This document shows, piece after piece, positions 1-5,916 of a stretch of DNA of 5,916 nucleotides. Position 1 is the stretch's first letter; every line of letters starts with the position of its first letter. The position numbers and the translations under genes are program-made. Source of the DNA: Verrucomicrobia bacterium UBA2970 (GTDB lineage: Bacteria > Verrucomicrobiota > Verrucomicrobiia > Limisphaerales > AAA164-E04). The stretch spans positions 1 to 5,916 of the forward strand of contig DEAY01000011.1 of the NCBI GenBank assembly GCA_002348345.1, read 5' to 3'. Under the pieces are notes generated by a model. That model searched no databases. It was given only the letters and a program-made list of their open reading frames with translations, and was not told the origin of the DNA.

Positions 1-452
1 ATCACGCCGTTGCTCGCCATGATATCTGTCTTGACCACCTTCGCCTTGTCGACACTCACCCCCTGGTCAGAGACCTTGAGACTGACTTGCTGACCATTAA
101 CGGTCTTCGCCTTCATCGTTTTCACCGCGCTGGCAGGCACCTTGCCCGGAAGCACATGGTAGGTGAGCACGGAGACCAACTTATCCTTATTCTCAGGCTT
201 CAACAAAGATGCAACCGTCCCCTCGGGCAACTTCGCAAACGCATCGTCGGTCGGTGCGAATACGGTAAACGGCCCCGTCCCAACCAGGGTCTCAACCAAA
301 CCGGCCGCCTTCACTGCGGCCACCAACGTGTTGAACTGACCCGCCTTGGCCGCGATCTCGACAATATTCTTTTCCGGGGTGTTCCCCGCCTGGGCCTTGA
401 ACGTGGGTGCCAAACTGATAGCGAGTGCAATCGCAACGAACGTCTTCTTCAT
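1..452 (-). CDS. Secreted fasciclin (FAS1) domain protein, 3' end cut by window edge
   Basis: The first 150 codons of a gene whose end lies beyond the left edge. Residues 1-22 form a Sec signal peptide: MKK, a hydrophobic stretch, then an A-Q-A cleavage site before G23. The rest is one FAS1 domain. The H1 region is clear (GPFTVFAPTDDAFAKLP, about residues 60-76), followed by the conserved YHVLPGK (98-104). The last visible residues, ASNGV, begin the H2 motif, which normally reads NGVIHVID, so only about a dozen residues are probably missing. FAS1 proteins are extracytoplasmic and usually linked to adhesion or matrix; they have no catalytic role that could be assigned here. The ATG at 452 is supported by AAAGG about 6 bases upstream and by the signal peptide. 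The gene is separated from the preceding same-strand gene by 281 bases containing AT-rich, structured DNA, so it probably has its own promoter. The family call is secure; the ligand is unknown. Confidence 0.93.
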   Translation of the reverse strand, partial: MKKTFVAIALAISLAPTFKAQAGNTPEKNIVEIAAKAGQFNTLVAAVKAAGLVETLVGTGPFTVFAPTDDAFAKLPEGTVASLLKPENKDKLVSVLTYHVLPGKVPASAVKTMKAKTVNGQQVSLKVSDQGVSVDKAKVVKTDIMASNGV

Positions 453-487
453 AATGAACCTTTATTCTAACTTTTTACCTCTGTTGA

Positions 488-506
488 CGGATGAAAATCT
501 CATCCG
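488..506. promoter_or_regulatory. Perfect 7-bp inverted repeat in the fasciclin gene leader
   Basis: CGGATGA (488-494) and TCATCCG (500-506) are exact reverse complements separated by five bases. The structure lies 35 bases upstream of the fasciclin start codon. It could be a dimeric repressor or activator site, or an mRNA leader hairpin. Neither strand has a T-run after it, so an intrinsic terminator is unlikely. The symmetry is seen directly; the role is inferred. Confidence 0.45.
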
Positions 507-524
507 CTAGCACCCTCAACTTCA

Positions 525-652
525 ATCAACGATTCATTATGTCAAATTTTTGTCTATTATTTTTCTAATACTATTATTGGTTTAAGCCATTTAACCTGGC
601 TTTATGAGGTTTGAAATCTAGACAAATATTTAACAATCGAGCCGATCAACGA
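525..652. repeat. AT-rich imperfect inverted repeat flanked by an 8-bp direct repeat
   Basis: Arms at 540-556 (TGTCAAATTTTTGTCTA) and 619-635 (TAGACAAATATTTAACA) are reverse complements at 15 of 17 positions, with a 62-base spacer. The spacer holds a second hairpin, AAGCCA (584-589) with TGGCTT (597-602). The octamer ATCAACGA occurs just outside each arm, at 525-532 and 645-652, in direct orientation. The block is far more AT-rich than the surrounding coding DNA. Possible readings are a tiny non-autonomous mobile element remnant (MITE-like: terminal inverted repeats plus target duplication) or a promoter/operator region for the fasciclin gene. The direct repeats do not abut the arms (7 and 9 bases apart), which weakens the mobile-element reading. 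No transposase is present. Confidence 0.4.
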
Positions 653-733
653 GAAAACCGGCCCAACGAAACAACGCTCGGTCCGCGCCAATTGATGGCG
701 GTTCGTCGGAAGCAAGGCTTGGCGAACGGCCTA

Positions 734-1894
734 CTAGAAGCCTCTGGGAAGACGGATCATCCGGACCCGCTGATTCCAGTGCTCTGGCTCAATTCGGGCC
801 TGCTCGGGAACCGCTAGGAGGGAGGATCCATCAGGAAGGACCAGGAGTCGGTGATCTGCGGGAGCCGTTAGTTTTGCAATCTCCAGGGGAAATGCCTCCC
901 CTCTCTTCGGAACAGCAAGCATGTCCCCTGAAAACCGGGATGTCACAATGGTCCCGGCAGGGGTAAAGGCGATCCCGTCGGCCGTTCCCACGTCGCCTCG
1001 AATCGGAACCGGTAAATCAGCTCTTGGAAACGAGCTGGCCGCCATTTGGTAGATGGCGGTCCCCTCGGGCGGCGTCCCTCCCATCGTCACCACACAGATC
1101 GCGTCGTGCTCCGCCCAGTAGCCGACACCGTTCGGCACCCCTTCCATCGGCGTGAAGGTCACATCATTCGACCCCAAGGAGTCGCCGTCGCCTTCGGCCA
1201 CTCGATCAATCGCATCGAAGGCAATTCGAATCAGGCCAGGATGAGCGGGCTGGGGAGGATCTTGTCGATCTCCGCCCTTGGCGGTATCGGTGATAAACAG
1301 GTTTCCGTTTCCATCAAAAGCAAGACTGTTGGGCAAGAGGGTTGAATGCCCAATCTTGTCCGCAACCACACTCCCAATCCCCAAATCAATCCTGCCCAGG
1401 CGTTCTCCCGACTCGGGATCAAAGAAGAGAATCCCCGTCTCCAGGGCCGCCGCATCGGTGATGGGGTTTCCCGCTTCATCGACCAGCAGCGTGATCCCCT
1501 GATTAACCATCAACGTGTTCCGAGGGAATTTCGAGGTCGCCTTGGGGACCACACACAGGCCCAGCGGTGAATTGAGCTCATCAATAAACTTGAGGTCAAT
1601 GATCGTCACTCGCCCTTTGGAATCAACCGAACATTTGCTGATGGCCCCCTTCCCCTTCACCATCCCCACACGGTTCCGATCGGGCCCGAAGAGGTCCGAG
1701 GCACAGTTTCCAACAAACATGGTCGCCCCATCGAGACTGAAGACAACGCTTTCGGGTCGATGGAAGCCCTCAACGGTTTGCACGATTTCCGCCCGTCCCG
1801 TTTTCAACGGGGTCGCACACGAACTGGCCAGCCATCCCGCTGCTGCCACCAGAATCGCGACCCCCACCTTGATAACCTGATCTCCGGCCTTCAT
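734..1894 (-). CDS. SMP-30/gluconolactonase-like beta-propeller protein, exported (possible lipoprotein)
   Basis: A 386-residue protein. The N-terminus has a charged MKAGDQVIK, a hydrophobic stretch (about 10-22) and WLASSC at 21-26. This could be a lipobox with Cys26 as the lipidated residue, although the -3 position is Ala rather than Leu/Val/Ile, so ordinary signal peptidase cleavage is also possible. The mature part has repeated blade-like strands typical of the six-bladed SMP-30/gluconolactonase/LRE or strictosidine-synthase-like fold: RPESVVFSLDG (46-56), LPNSLAFDGNGNLFITDT (187-204) and GTADGIAFTPAG (303-314). Glu48, Asn189 and Asp306 are plausible counterparts of the family's metal ligands, judged by motif only. 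Family members hydrolyse lactones or related esters, but many are uncharacterised and no substrate is claimed. An in-frame TTG at 2011 would add 39 residues ahead of the signal; I prefer the ATG at 1894 because the export signal begins there, although its Shine-Dalgarno sequence is weak. The gene lies 403 bases downstream of the sulfatase on the same strand. Confidence 0.8.
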   Translation of the reverse strand: MKAGDQVIKVGVAILVAAAGWLASSCATPLKTGRAEIVQTVEGFHRPESVVFSLDGATMFVGNCASDLFGPDRNRVGMVKGKGAISKCSVDSKGRVTIIDLKFIDELNSPLGLCVVPKATSKFPRNTLMVNQGITLLVDEAGNPITDAAALETGILFFDPESGERLGRIDLGIGSVVADKIGHSTLLPNSLAFDGNGNLFITDTAKGGDRQDPPQPAHPGLIRIAFDAIDRVAEGDGDSLGSNDVTFTPMEGVPNGVGYWAEHDAICVVTMGGTPPEGTAIYQMAASSFPRADLPVPIRGDVGTADGIAFTPAGTIVTSRFSGDMLAVPKRGEAFPLEIAKLTAPADHRLLVLPDGSSLLAVPEQARIEPEHWNQRVRMIRLPRGF

Positions 1895-2297
1895 CTCTAA
1901 ATCTTTAACGAATTGGCCCACCAAACGCACCCACAAAATCGGGCATCGCTCCAATCCATCCCCCAACCAGGGGAGGAGAACGCCCCCAAGTCGGCCCTCT
2001 CCCCTTTGCAAAACAACAAATCCGATCGGAGATCAAGGTCCATTCAAAACAAACTGAGGAACGGCTCCTGCCGTCGATCTCATCAAAATTCCTCCTGCCA
2101 TGAAATTCGGCTCGACGTGCTTTCATGCACGCAGACGGATCAAGAGGCCAGCAAGGATTCAAGCCCAAACAGAGATCCCATACTGACCGTCGAGGGCAGG
2201 CGCCTCCCTGAAAGGCCGTCCCTGAACCTCCCGGCCTTGAATAACAATCACGATCCACGCCCCGCCAAAAACAAATCGGGCCGGCTGCCCTCAAGCC
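1895..2297. other. 403-base gap between the sulfatase and beta-propeller genes
   Basis: No recognisable protein is encoded. A 129-codon open frame spans most of it on the minus strand, but it is rich in Cys, Trp, Arg and Gly, shows no domain and is judged to be noise. The gap holds a weak terminator-like structure next to the sulfatase stop, a 16-codon ORF with a consensus Shine-Dalgarno sequence, a 10-bp palindrome TCCGATCGGA (2021-2030), a hairpin CGTGC/GCACG (2116-2120 with 2127-2131), and complementary arms 1969-1975 (AGGGGAG) and 1999-2005 (CTCCCCT). Part of it is probably promoter and 5' leader for the propeller gene, but no confident -35/-10 pair was seen. Confidence 0.5.
2033..2083 (-). 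other. Possible 16-codon leader ORF with strong ribosome binding site
   Basis: The minus strand has AGGAGG (2096-2091), a seven-base spacer, then ATG at 2083 opening a 16-residue frame (MRSTAGAVPQFVLNGP) that ends in TGA at 2033. The site is better than that of the annotated propeller gene downstream. The ORF contains a hairpin, ACGGC/GCCGT (2061-2065 with 2070-2074). It is in the same frame as the propeller gene, and no further in-frame stop separates the TGA from the propeller's ATG at 1894. It may be a regulatory upstream peptide, or chance. No homologue is recognised. Confidence 0.25.
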
Positions 2298-2304
2298 TCA
2301 GGGC
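2267..2304 (-). terminator. Weak candidate terminator after the sulfatase gene
   Basis: Overlapping and just beyond the sulfatase stop, the minus-strand RNA can pair GCCCU with AGGGC (2304-2300 with 2291-2287). Alternatively it can pair GGGC with GCCC (2290-2287 with 2281-2278), which is followed at once by GATTTGTTTTT (2277-2267). The stem in the second form is only four pairs, so termination would be inefficient at best. Confidence 0.3.
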
Positions 2305-3680
2305 TTTCCGGGAGTAACCGACGCCGCCCAACGTTGGTGAAGTTCTTGCAATTCACGAACCACATCGGGCTTCTCACGCGCATAGTCCTTCCTTTCGGGG
2401 AACTCATCCTTTAGGTGGTGCAGCACCAATCGAGGCGGTTTCTCCCACCCCAGCAGCTTCCAGGGCCCCCGACGGACGGCCCAGCGCTGTTGCCATTGGA
2501 AATGCAACTGGTCCTGGTAGCGGGAGGGGGCGGAATCGGATTGAATGATCGGGATGAGACTGTGTCCATCCAACCGGGGCGCCGTGTCGGCGCGTTCAAG
2601 CCCACACAGTTCGAGTAACGTGGGATACCAATCCATGGCGGTGATGATCTGATGGCGAACGACCCCCTGGGGGAGTTTCCCCGGGTAGCTCACAATCGCA
2701 GGCACTCGAATGCCCCCTTCCAAAAAACTTCCTTTCTGCCCCAACCACCGCCCCGTGGCCCCTCCACCACTGGCTCCGTAGAAGTGTCCCTTCGGCAGTC
2801 CGCTTCGGTGTGCCTCGACCCGAATGCGATTGCCAGTCTCTTCCGAATGGCCATTGTCGCTCATGAAGACCACGACCGTCTTCTGACGCAAATCAAGCGC
2901 CTCGATCTTGTCGAGCACCCGCCCGATATAATGGTCGGTCGTCGTCATCATGGCCCCGTAAGAGCGACGAGCAGGATCCGGATTCCCACTGTAAAGCGAT
3001 TCAAATCGTTTCAACGACTGCTCGGGATAGTGAGGAATGTTGAAAGGAAGGTAGAGGAAGAACGGCCGATCGCGGTTCGATTCCAAGAACCTCATAGCCC
3101 GATCCACCATCAACTCAGGAAAGTAATCACCCTCCCGTTTCACCACCATCGTTCCTTCGTAGAGATCGTGAAATCCTTTTCCGTGAAGGAAGTAGTGGTT
3201 GTAGTTGTCGATAAAGCCGTCCCGGATGCCGAAGAATTCATCAAACCCCTGTTTCTTCGGACCGAAATCTCGGTGGGCACCGAGGTGCCATTTTCCAAAC
3301 AGGGCCGTGCGATAACCAGCCGCCTTGAGTGCCTCGGCCAGGGTCACCTCGCTTAGCGACATATTGATCCCCGCCGCCGCATTCATGTCCCCCTGCGTCC
3401 AGGAATTAACGCCGCTCCTCTGAGGGTGGCGCCCCGTCAAGAGAGCAGCCCGGGCGGGACAGCAGACGGTATGGGCATAGGCCTGGGTGAACCGAACACC
3501 CGTGGCCGCAAGACGGTCCATGTTGGGGGTCACCAGATCCTTCGACCCATAGCAATTGGCGTCGATCGTCCCTTGATCGTCCGTGAACAGAATGACCACA
3601 TTAGGCCGGGTCGACGCACCCAACGACACAGTGCAAAGAACCAGCATGCATACCAACCGGGATCCAACCGAGCCCATCAT
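2298..3680 (-). CDS. Secreted formylglycine-dependent sulfatase (arylsulfatase A type)
   Basis: A 460-residue sulfatase of the alkaline-phosphatase-like superfamily that hydrolyses sulfate esters, probably on a glycan, in the periplasm or outside the cell. Residues 1-22 look like a Sec signal peptide ending near LGAS. The active-site signature CCPARAALLTGR lies at 73-84, with Cys73 the residue that would become formylglycine and Arg77 its partner. Expected metal and sulfate ligands are all visible: Asp34-Asp35 (LFTDDQG), Lys130 and His132 (GKWHLG), His217 (IPHYPE), Asp275-Asn276 (SDNGH) and Lys316 (QKGSFLEGGIRVP). The C-terminal subdomain carries the usual WAVRRGPWKLL and LHHLKDEFPER motifs. 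The protein looks complete and of normal family length. The start is supported by AGAGGT upstream; Met1 and Met2 are equally usable. A maturation enzyme must be encoded elsewhere, as none is here. The gap of 122 bases from the synthetase gene leaves co-transcription open. The substrate cannot be told from sequence alone. Confidence 0.95.
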   Translation of the reverse strand: MMGSVGSRLVCMLVLCTVSLGASTRPNVVILFTDDQGTIDANCYGSKDLVTPNMDRLAATGVRFTQAYAHTVCCPARAALLTGRHPQRSGVNSWTQGDMNAAAGINMSLSEVTLAEALKAAGYRTALFGKWHLGAHRDFGPKKQGFDEFFGIRDGFIDNYNHYFLHGKGFHDLYEGTMVVKREGDYFPELMVDRAMRFLESNRDRPFFLYLPFNIPHYPEQSLKRFESLYSGNPDPARRSYGAMMTTTDHYIGRVLDKIEALDLRQKTVVVFMSDNGHSEETGNRIRVEAHRSGLPKGHFYGASGGGATGRWLGQKGSFLEGGIRVPAIVSYPGKLPQGVVRHQIITAMDWYPTLLELCGLERADTAPRLDGHSLIPIIQSDSAPSRYQDQLHFQWQQRWAVRRGPWKLLGWEKPPRLVLHHLKDEFPERKDYAREKPDVVRELQELHQRWAASVTPGKP

Positions 3681-3802
3681 CCCCCACCTCTATCAAGCCC
3701 ACGCCCAACATGAAAGCATGCGTTTGACGATGGTCGGGGGGAAGCGTGAGGGCACGGCATGACTCGTCCGTTGCCTCGCCTCCACTCCACTCACTCAAGA
3801 GA
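3681..3802. other. 122-base gap between the malonyl-CoA synthetase and sulfatase genes
   Basis: No gene is seen. The sulfatase ribosome binding site (AGAGGTGGGGG on the minus strand) lies directly before its start. A short self-complementary CATGAAAGCATG (3709-3720) is the only structure noticed; it is too small to call a terminator. No convincing promoter hexamers were found. Confidence 0.4.
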
Positions 3803-5290
3803 TCACCCCTCGAAGAGATCGCGCAAGCCGGGCTTCGGGACCTTGCCCATCGCATTTCGGGGTAACTTTCCTACCACGACAAGTCGACGAGGGATCTTGT
3901 AGGCGGATATTCGATCACGGCACCAAATTCGAAGCGTCTCCAGATCCAGGGTCCCCGCCGACAAAACAACGACCGCTGATACCACCTCACCCCAAGTTTC
4001 ATGAACGGTCCCCAAAACCGCACATTCCGCGATTCGATCATGTTCGAGCAGCACTGATTCGATTTCCAGTGCAGAGAGCTTGTAGCCTCCACTCTTGATG
4101 ATATCGACCGAAAGGCGCCCCATGATGCGATAGTAGCCTCGCTCCAACACCGCGACATCACCGGTTCGAAACCAATCCCCGACAAACGAATCCGCACTGG
4201 CCTCTGGACGATTCCAATACCTTTGAAAAACATTTGCTCCCCGAACCTGGATCTCACCCGGTTCATGCTCAAGGGTGATGAGATCCCCCGATTCCGATAT
4301 CAGCCGAACCGAAACCCCCGGCAAGGGAAGCCCCACCGCTCCGGGCCGACGCTCTCCATTGAGCGGATTGGAAAGCGCCATTCCAATCTCGGTCATCCCG
4401 TAGCGCTCCAAGAGTCGCTGCCCTGTCAATTGGGTCCAACGCTCATGGATGGGGGCCGGCAAGGCAGCCGAGCCCGAAATCATGAGCCGCATCCGGCCAA
4501 AGGCCCGGGTCACCTCCTCCCGTTCGCCCTCATCCGCTCCCTCGAGAAACTCGATTAGTTTGACGTAGATCGTCGGCACCGCCATGAACAGCGTATAGGC
4601 ATCGGTCCTGATTCGCGGTAGAAGGACATCCCATTCAAACTTAGGAAACGGCTCCACGGTTGCTCCGGACCATAAGGCACACCCCAACACATTGATGATC
4701 CCGTGGATATGGTGCAGCGGGAGAAAGAGGGGGATTCGATCCGATGCCTGCCAAGCCCACGCGGAGACCAGCGTCTCGATTTGTGCCTGGATCGTCTCGT
4801 GAGCACTCACCACCCCCTTGGGTTTACTGGTCGTGCCACTGGTATAAAGAATCATCGCTCGACGTCGGACATCCACGTCGGGGAAATCACCAGGTTCATC
4901 GTCGGGTTCCCCTTCAAGCAACAGGAGATCGATTGCCAGTTGATCCACCAAGGGGCGAATCTTCTCCGCCAATGAGGGGGAACAAACCACACAACTCGCC
5001 CCTGAATCAACGATCACGTATTCCCATTCCCTGCCCGTCGCCGCGAGACTCAAGGGCACGACGACGCCCCCTGCTCTCCAAATGCCCCACTGCCCGATGA
5101 CGTAGTCCCCACCGGCCTCGGCCAGGAGACTCACATGGGCCTCACCGCGATCCCCTCGGTCCCCCAGCAATCGCTTGGCAACCCACGACGAACCGGAGAG
5201 CAGCGCCCGGTAGGAGAGGGATTCGGCACCCAGCCGCAAAGCAACTCGCTGATCGTGAGACCGAGCTCGAGCAATCAGAGGCAACTCCAT
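3803..5290 (-). CDS. matB: Malonyl-CoA synthetase, ACSF3/MatB-like AMP-forming acyl-CoA ligase
   Basis: A 495-residue cytoplasmic ANL-superfamily enzyme: malonate (possibly methylmalonate) + ATP + CoA gives the acyl-CoA + AMP + PPi. Core motifs are in order: the P-loop ILYTSGTTSKPKGV (147-160), LPLHHIHG (190-197), ISGSAALP (271-278), ERYGMTEIGMALSNPL (295-310), WFRTGDVA with Asp378 (373-380), the hinge and A8 region RLSVDIIKSGGYKLSALEIE (392-411), and PRNAMGK with catalytic Lys483 (477-483). The stretches around RYGMTEIGMALS, GLPLPGV and SVDIIKSGGYK closely match the malonyl-CoA synthetase subgroup (mammalian ACSF3, bacterial MatB) rather than acetyl- or long-chain ligases. The frame stays open to an ATG at 5356, but that start would overlap madM by 61 bases. 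The ATG at 5290 lies five bases after the madM TAA, has GGTGGGGA upstream and gives normal family length, so I chose it. The tight link to a malonate transporter gene strongly supports malonate as substrate. Confidence 0.9.
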   Translation of the reverse strand: MELPLIARARSHDQRVALRLGAESLSYRALLSGSSWVAKRLLGDRGDRGEAHVSLLAEAGGDYVIGQWGIWRAGGVVVPLSLAATGREWEYVIVDSGASCVVCSPSLAEKIRPLVDQLAIDLLLLEGEPDDEPGDFPDVDVRRRAMILYTSGTTSKPKGVVSAHETIQAQIETLVSAWAWQASDRIPLFLPLHHIHGIINVLGCALWSGATVEPFPKFEWDVLLPRIRTDAYTLFMAVPTIYVKLIEFLEGADEGEREEVTRAFGRMRLMISGSAALPAPIHERWTQLTGQRLLERYGMTEIGMALSNPLNGERRPGAVGLPLPGVSVRLISESGDLITLEHEPGEIQVRGANVFQRYWNRPEASADSFVGDWFRTGDVAVLERGYYRIMGRLSVDIIKSGGYKLSALEIESVLLEHDRIAECAVLGTVHETWGEVVSAVVVLSAGTLDLETLRIWCRDRISAYKIPRRLVVVGKLPRNAMGKVPKPGLRDLFEG

Positions 5291-5295
5291 CCCGT

Positions 5296-5916
5296 TTATC
5301 CCCACCGGACGATCGCCCGAACCAACATGAAGATAACGGACGGTCCCAGCAAGCAACCGATTCCCGTGTAGAAAGTAGCCGTCATGGCGCCGTAGGGCAC
5401 GAGCTTGGGATCCGTCGCGGCCAAACCGCCGGCCACCCCACTCGTCGTTCCCATGAGACCTCCAAAGACCATCGCGGAGCGGGGATTGTTCAGCCCAATG
5501 GCAGGGGCCACCACCGGAGTCATCAGCATCACCAAGATCGACTTCACCAGCCCAGCCGCCACGCTCAACGCCATCACTTCCGAACTCGCCCCAATCGCCC
5601 CGCCCGTCACAGGCCCCACAATGTAGGTCGCGGCTCCGCCCCCAATCGTCGTGAGACTGACCGGATCGCGATATCCAAAAGCAAACGCGACCGCCGCGCC
5701 CACACCGAAGGATACGAACACCCCCGCGATCAGGGAAACTCCCCCCGCCAGGCCGGTCCGCCGGTATTCCTCAAGCCGCACTCCAAACGCCGTGGCGACG
5801 ATGGCAAGATCACGCAACATCGCCCCCCCCATGAGGCTGACACCGGCAAGGACCGGCAGGTCGGCGATCCCTTTTGTACCCGATCCCAAGCGGCCGCCGA
5901 TATAGGCCAGGACCAG
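5296..5916 (-). CDS. madM: Malonate transporter, MadM subunit, 5' end cut by window edge
   Basis: The last 206 residues of an inner-membrane protein that enters through the right edge. The family is usually about 250 residues, so roughly 45-50 N-terminal residues are missing. An in-frame TTG at 5889 is internal, because the frame continues upstream as LVLAYIGGR. The visible part is mostly hydrophobic with about five or six membrane segments. It carries the well-conserved MadM stretches GGAMLRDLAIVATAFGV, FAFGYRDPVSLTTIG, ATYIVGPVTGGAIGAS, NNPRSAMVFGGLMGTTSG, and GGLAATDPKLVPYGAMTATF followed by YTGIGCLLGPSV. MadL and MadM together form a two-subunit Na+-coupled malonate importer, first described in Malonomonas rubra. 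madL would be expected immediately beyond the window. The TAA stop is five bases before the synthetase gene, implying one transcript. An eight-G run in the coding strand (5830-5823) is a possible slippage site. Confidence 0.9.
   Translation of the reverse strand: MVLAYIGGRLGSGTKGIADLPVLAGVSLMGGAMLRDLAIVATAFGVRLEEYRRTGLAGGVSLIAGVFVSFGVGAAVAFAFGYRDPVSLTTIGGGAATYIVGPVTGGAIGASSEVMALSVAAGLVKSILVMLMTPVVAPAIGLNNPRSAMVFGGLMGTTSGVAGGLAATDPKLVPYGAMTATFYTGIGCLLGPSVIFMLVRAIVRWG

Larger units (their letters stand above)
453..733. other. Intergenic region between the beta-propeller and fasciclin genes
   Basis: No convincing gene is present. About 525-635 is strongly AT-rich and is the natural place for the minus-strand promoter of the fasciclin gene. 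A TTGACA hexamer reads on the minus strand at 545-540, but no good -10 hexamer lies 16-18 bases downstream, so no promoter is called. A small hairpin, CGCCA (686-690) with TGGCG (696-700), lies soon after the propeller gene's stop and could help end its transcript, but it lacks a proper T-run. Confidence 0.5.

Noticed and set aside
87..470. A 127-codon plus-strand frame
   Set aside because: It is antisense to the fasciclin gene, which has a clear signal peptide and FAS1 motifs.
540..545. TTGACA on the minus strand as a -35 element for the fasciclin gene
   Set aside because: The sequence 16-18 bases downstream is GAAGTT, AAGTTG or AGTTGA, none close to TATAAT, so a promoter could not be supported.
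611..817. A 68-codon plus-strand frame running from the AT-rich gap into the propeller gene's 3' end
   Set aside because: It overlaps the propeller coding region in antisense, is rich in Arg, Asn and Gln, and lacks any recognisable motif.
1515..1880. A 121-codon plus-strand frame
   Set aside because: It lies opposite the beta-propeller gene, with no domain and no start context.
1905..2294. A 129-codon minus-strand frame filling most of the gap after the sulfatase
   Set aside because: Composition is skewed to Cys, Trp, Arg and Gly. There is no recognisable motif, and the frame overlaps other equally open frames on both strands.
2652..3356. A 234-codon open frame on the plus strand
   Set aside because: It is fully antisense to the sulfatase, whose catalytic motifs are intact throughout. 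The antisense translation shows no domain and is a by-product of GC-rich codon use.
2117..3720. Shared decamer CATGAAAGCA near 2120 (minus strand) and 3709-3718 (plus strand)
   Set aside because: The copies are in opposite orientations, and matches of ten bases are expected by chance many times in a window this size.

Overview
All five supported genes lie on the minus strand, so transcription runs from the right edge to the left. The set is a malonate transporter subunit, a malonyl-CoA synthetase, a secreted formylglycine-type sulfatase, an exported SMP-30-like beta-propeller and a secreted fasciclin-domain protein. The GC-rich coding sequence, the periplasmic arylsulfatase with a C-C-P-A-R active site, and the loosely packed genes with large gaps suggest a Gram-negative bacterium, perhaps of the Planctomycetes-Verrucomicrobia group. 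That lineage call is an inference from gene content; no rRNA or other phylogenetic marker is present.

Layout in transcription order. (1) 5916-5296: the C-terminal part of MadM, cut by the right edge; its partner MadL would be expected just outside. (2) 5290-3803: an AMP-forming synthetase closely resembling the ACSF3/MatB malonyl-CoA synthetases, starting 5 bases after madM. Together they form an import-and-activate module: Na+-coupled malonate uptake, then ATP- and CoA-dependent conversion to malonyl-CoA. No malonate decarboxylase gene is visible. (3) A 122-base gap, then 3680-2298: a complete sulfatase with a signal peptide and the expected catalytic residues. (4) A 403-base gap (1895-2297) holding a weak terminator-like structure, a 16-codon ORF with a strong Shine-Dalgarno sequence, and small palindromes. 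(5) 1894-734: an SMP-30/gluconolactonase-like propeller with an N-terminal export signal. (6) A 281-base gap (453-733) with a strikingly AT-rich core, a long imperfect inverted repeat flanked by an 8-base direct repeat, and a perfect 7-bp hairpin in the leader of the next gene. (7) 452 to the left edge: a single-domain fasciclin protein cut about a dozen residues before its expected end.

No tRNA, rRNA, CRISPR array or transposase gene was seen. The genes belong to recognisable families. The parts least explained are the two non-coding gaps and the pairing of a MadLM-type transporter with a MatB/ACSF3-type synthetase.
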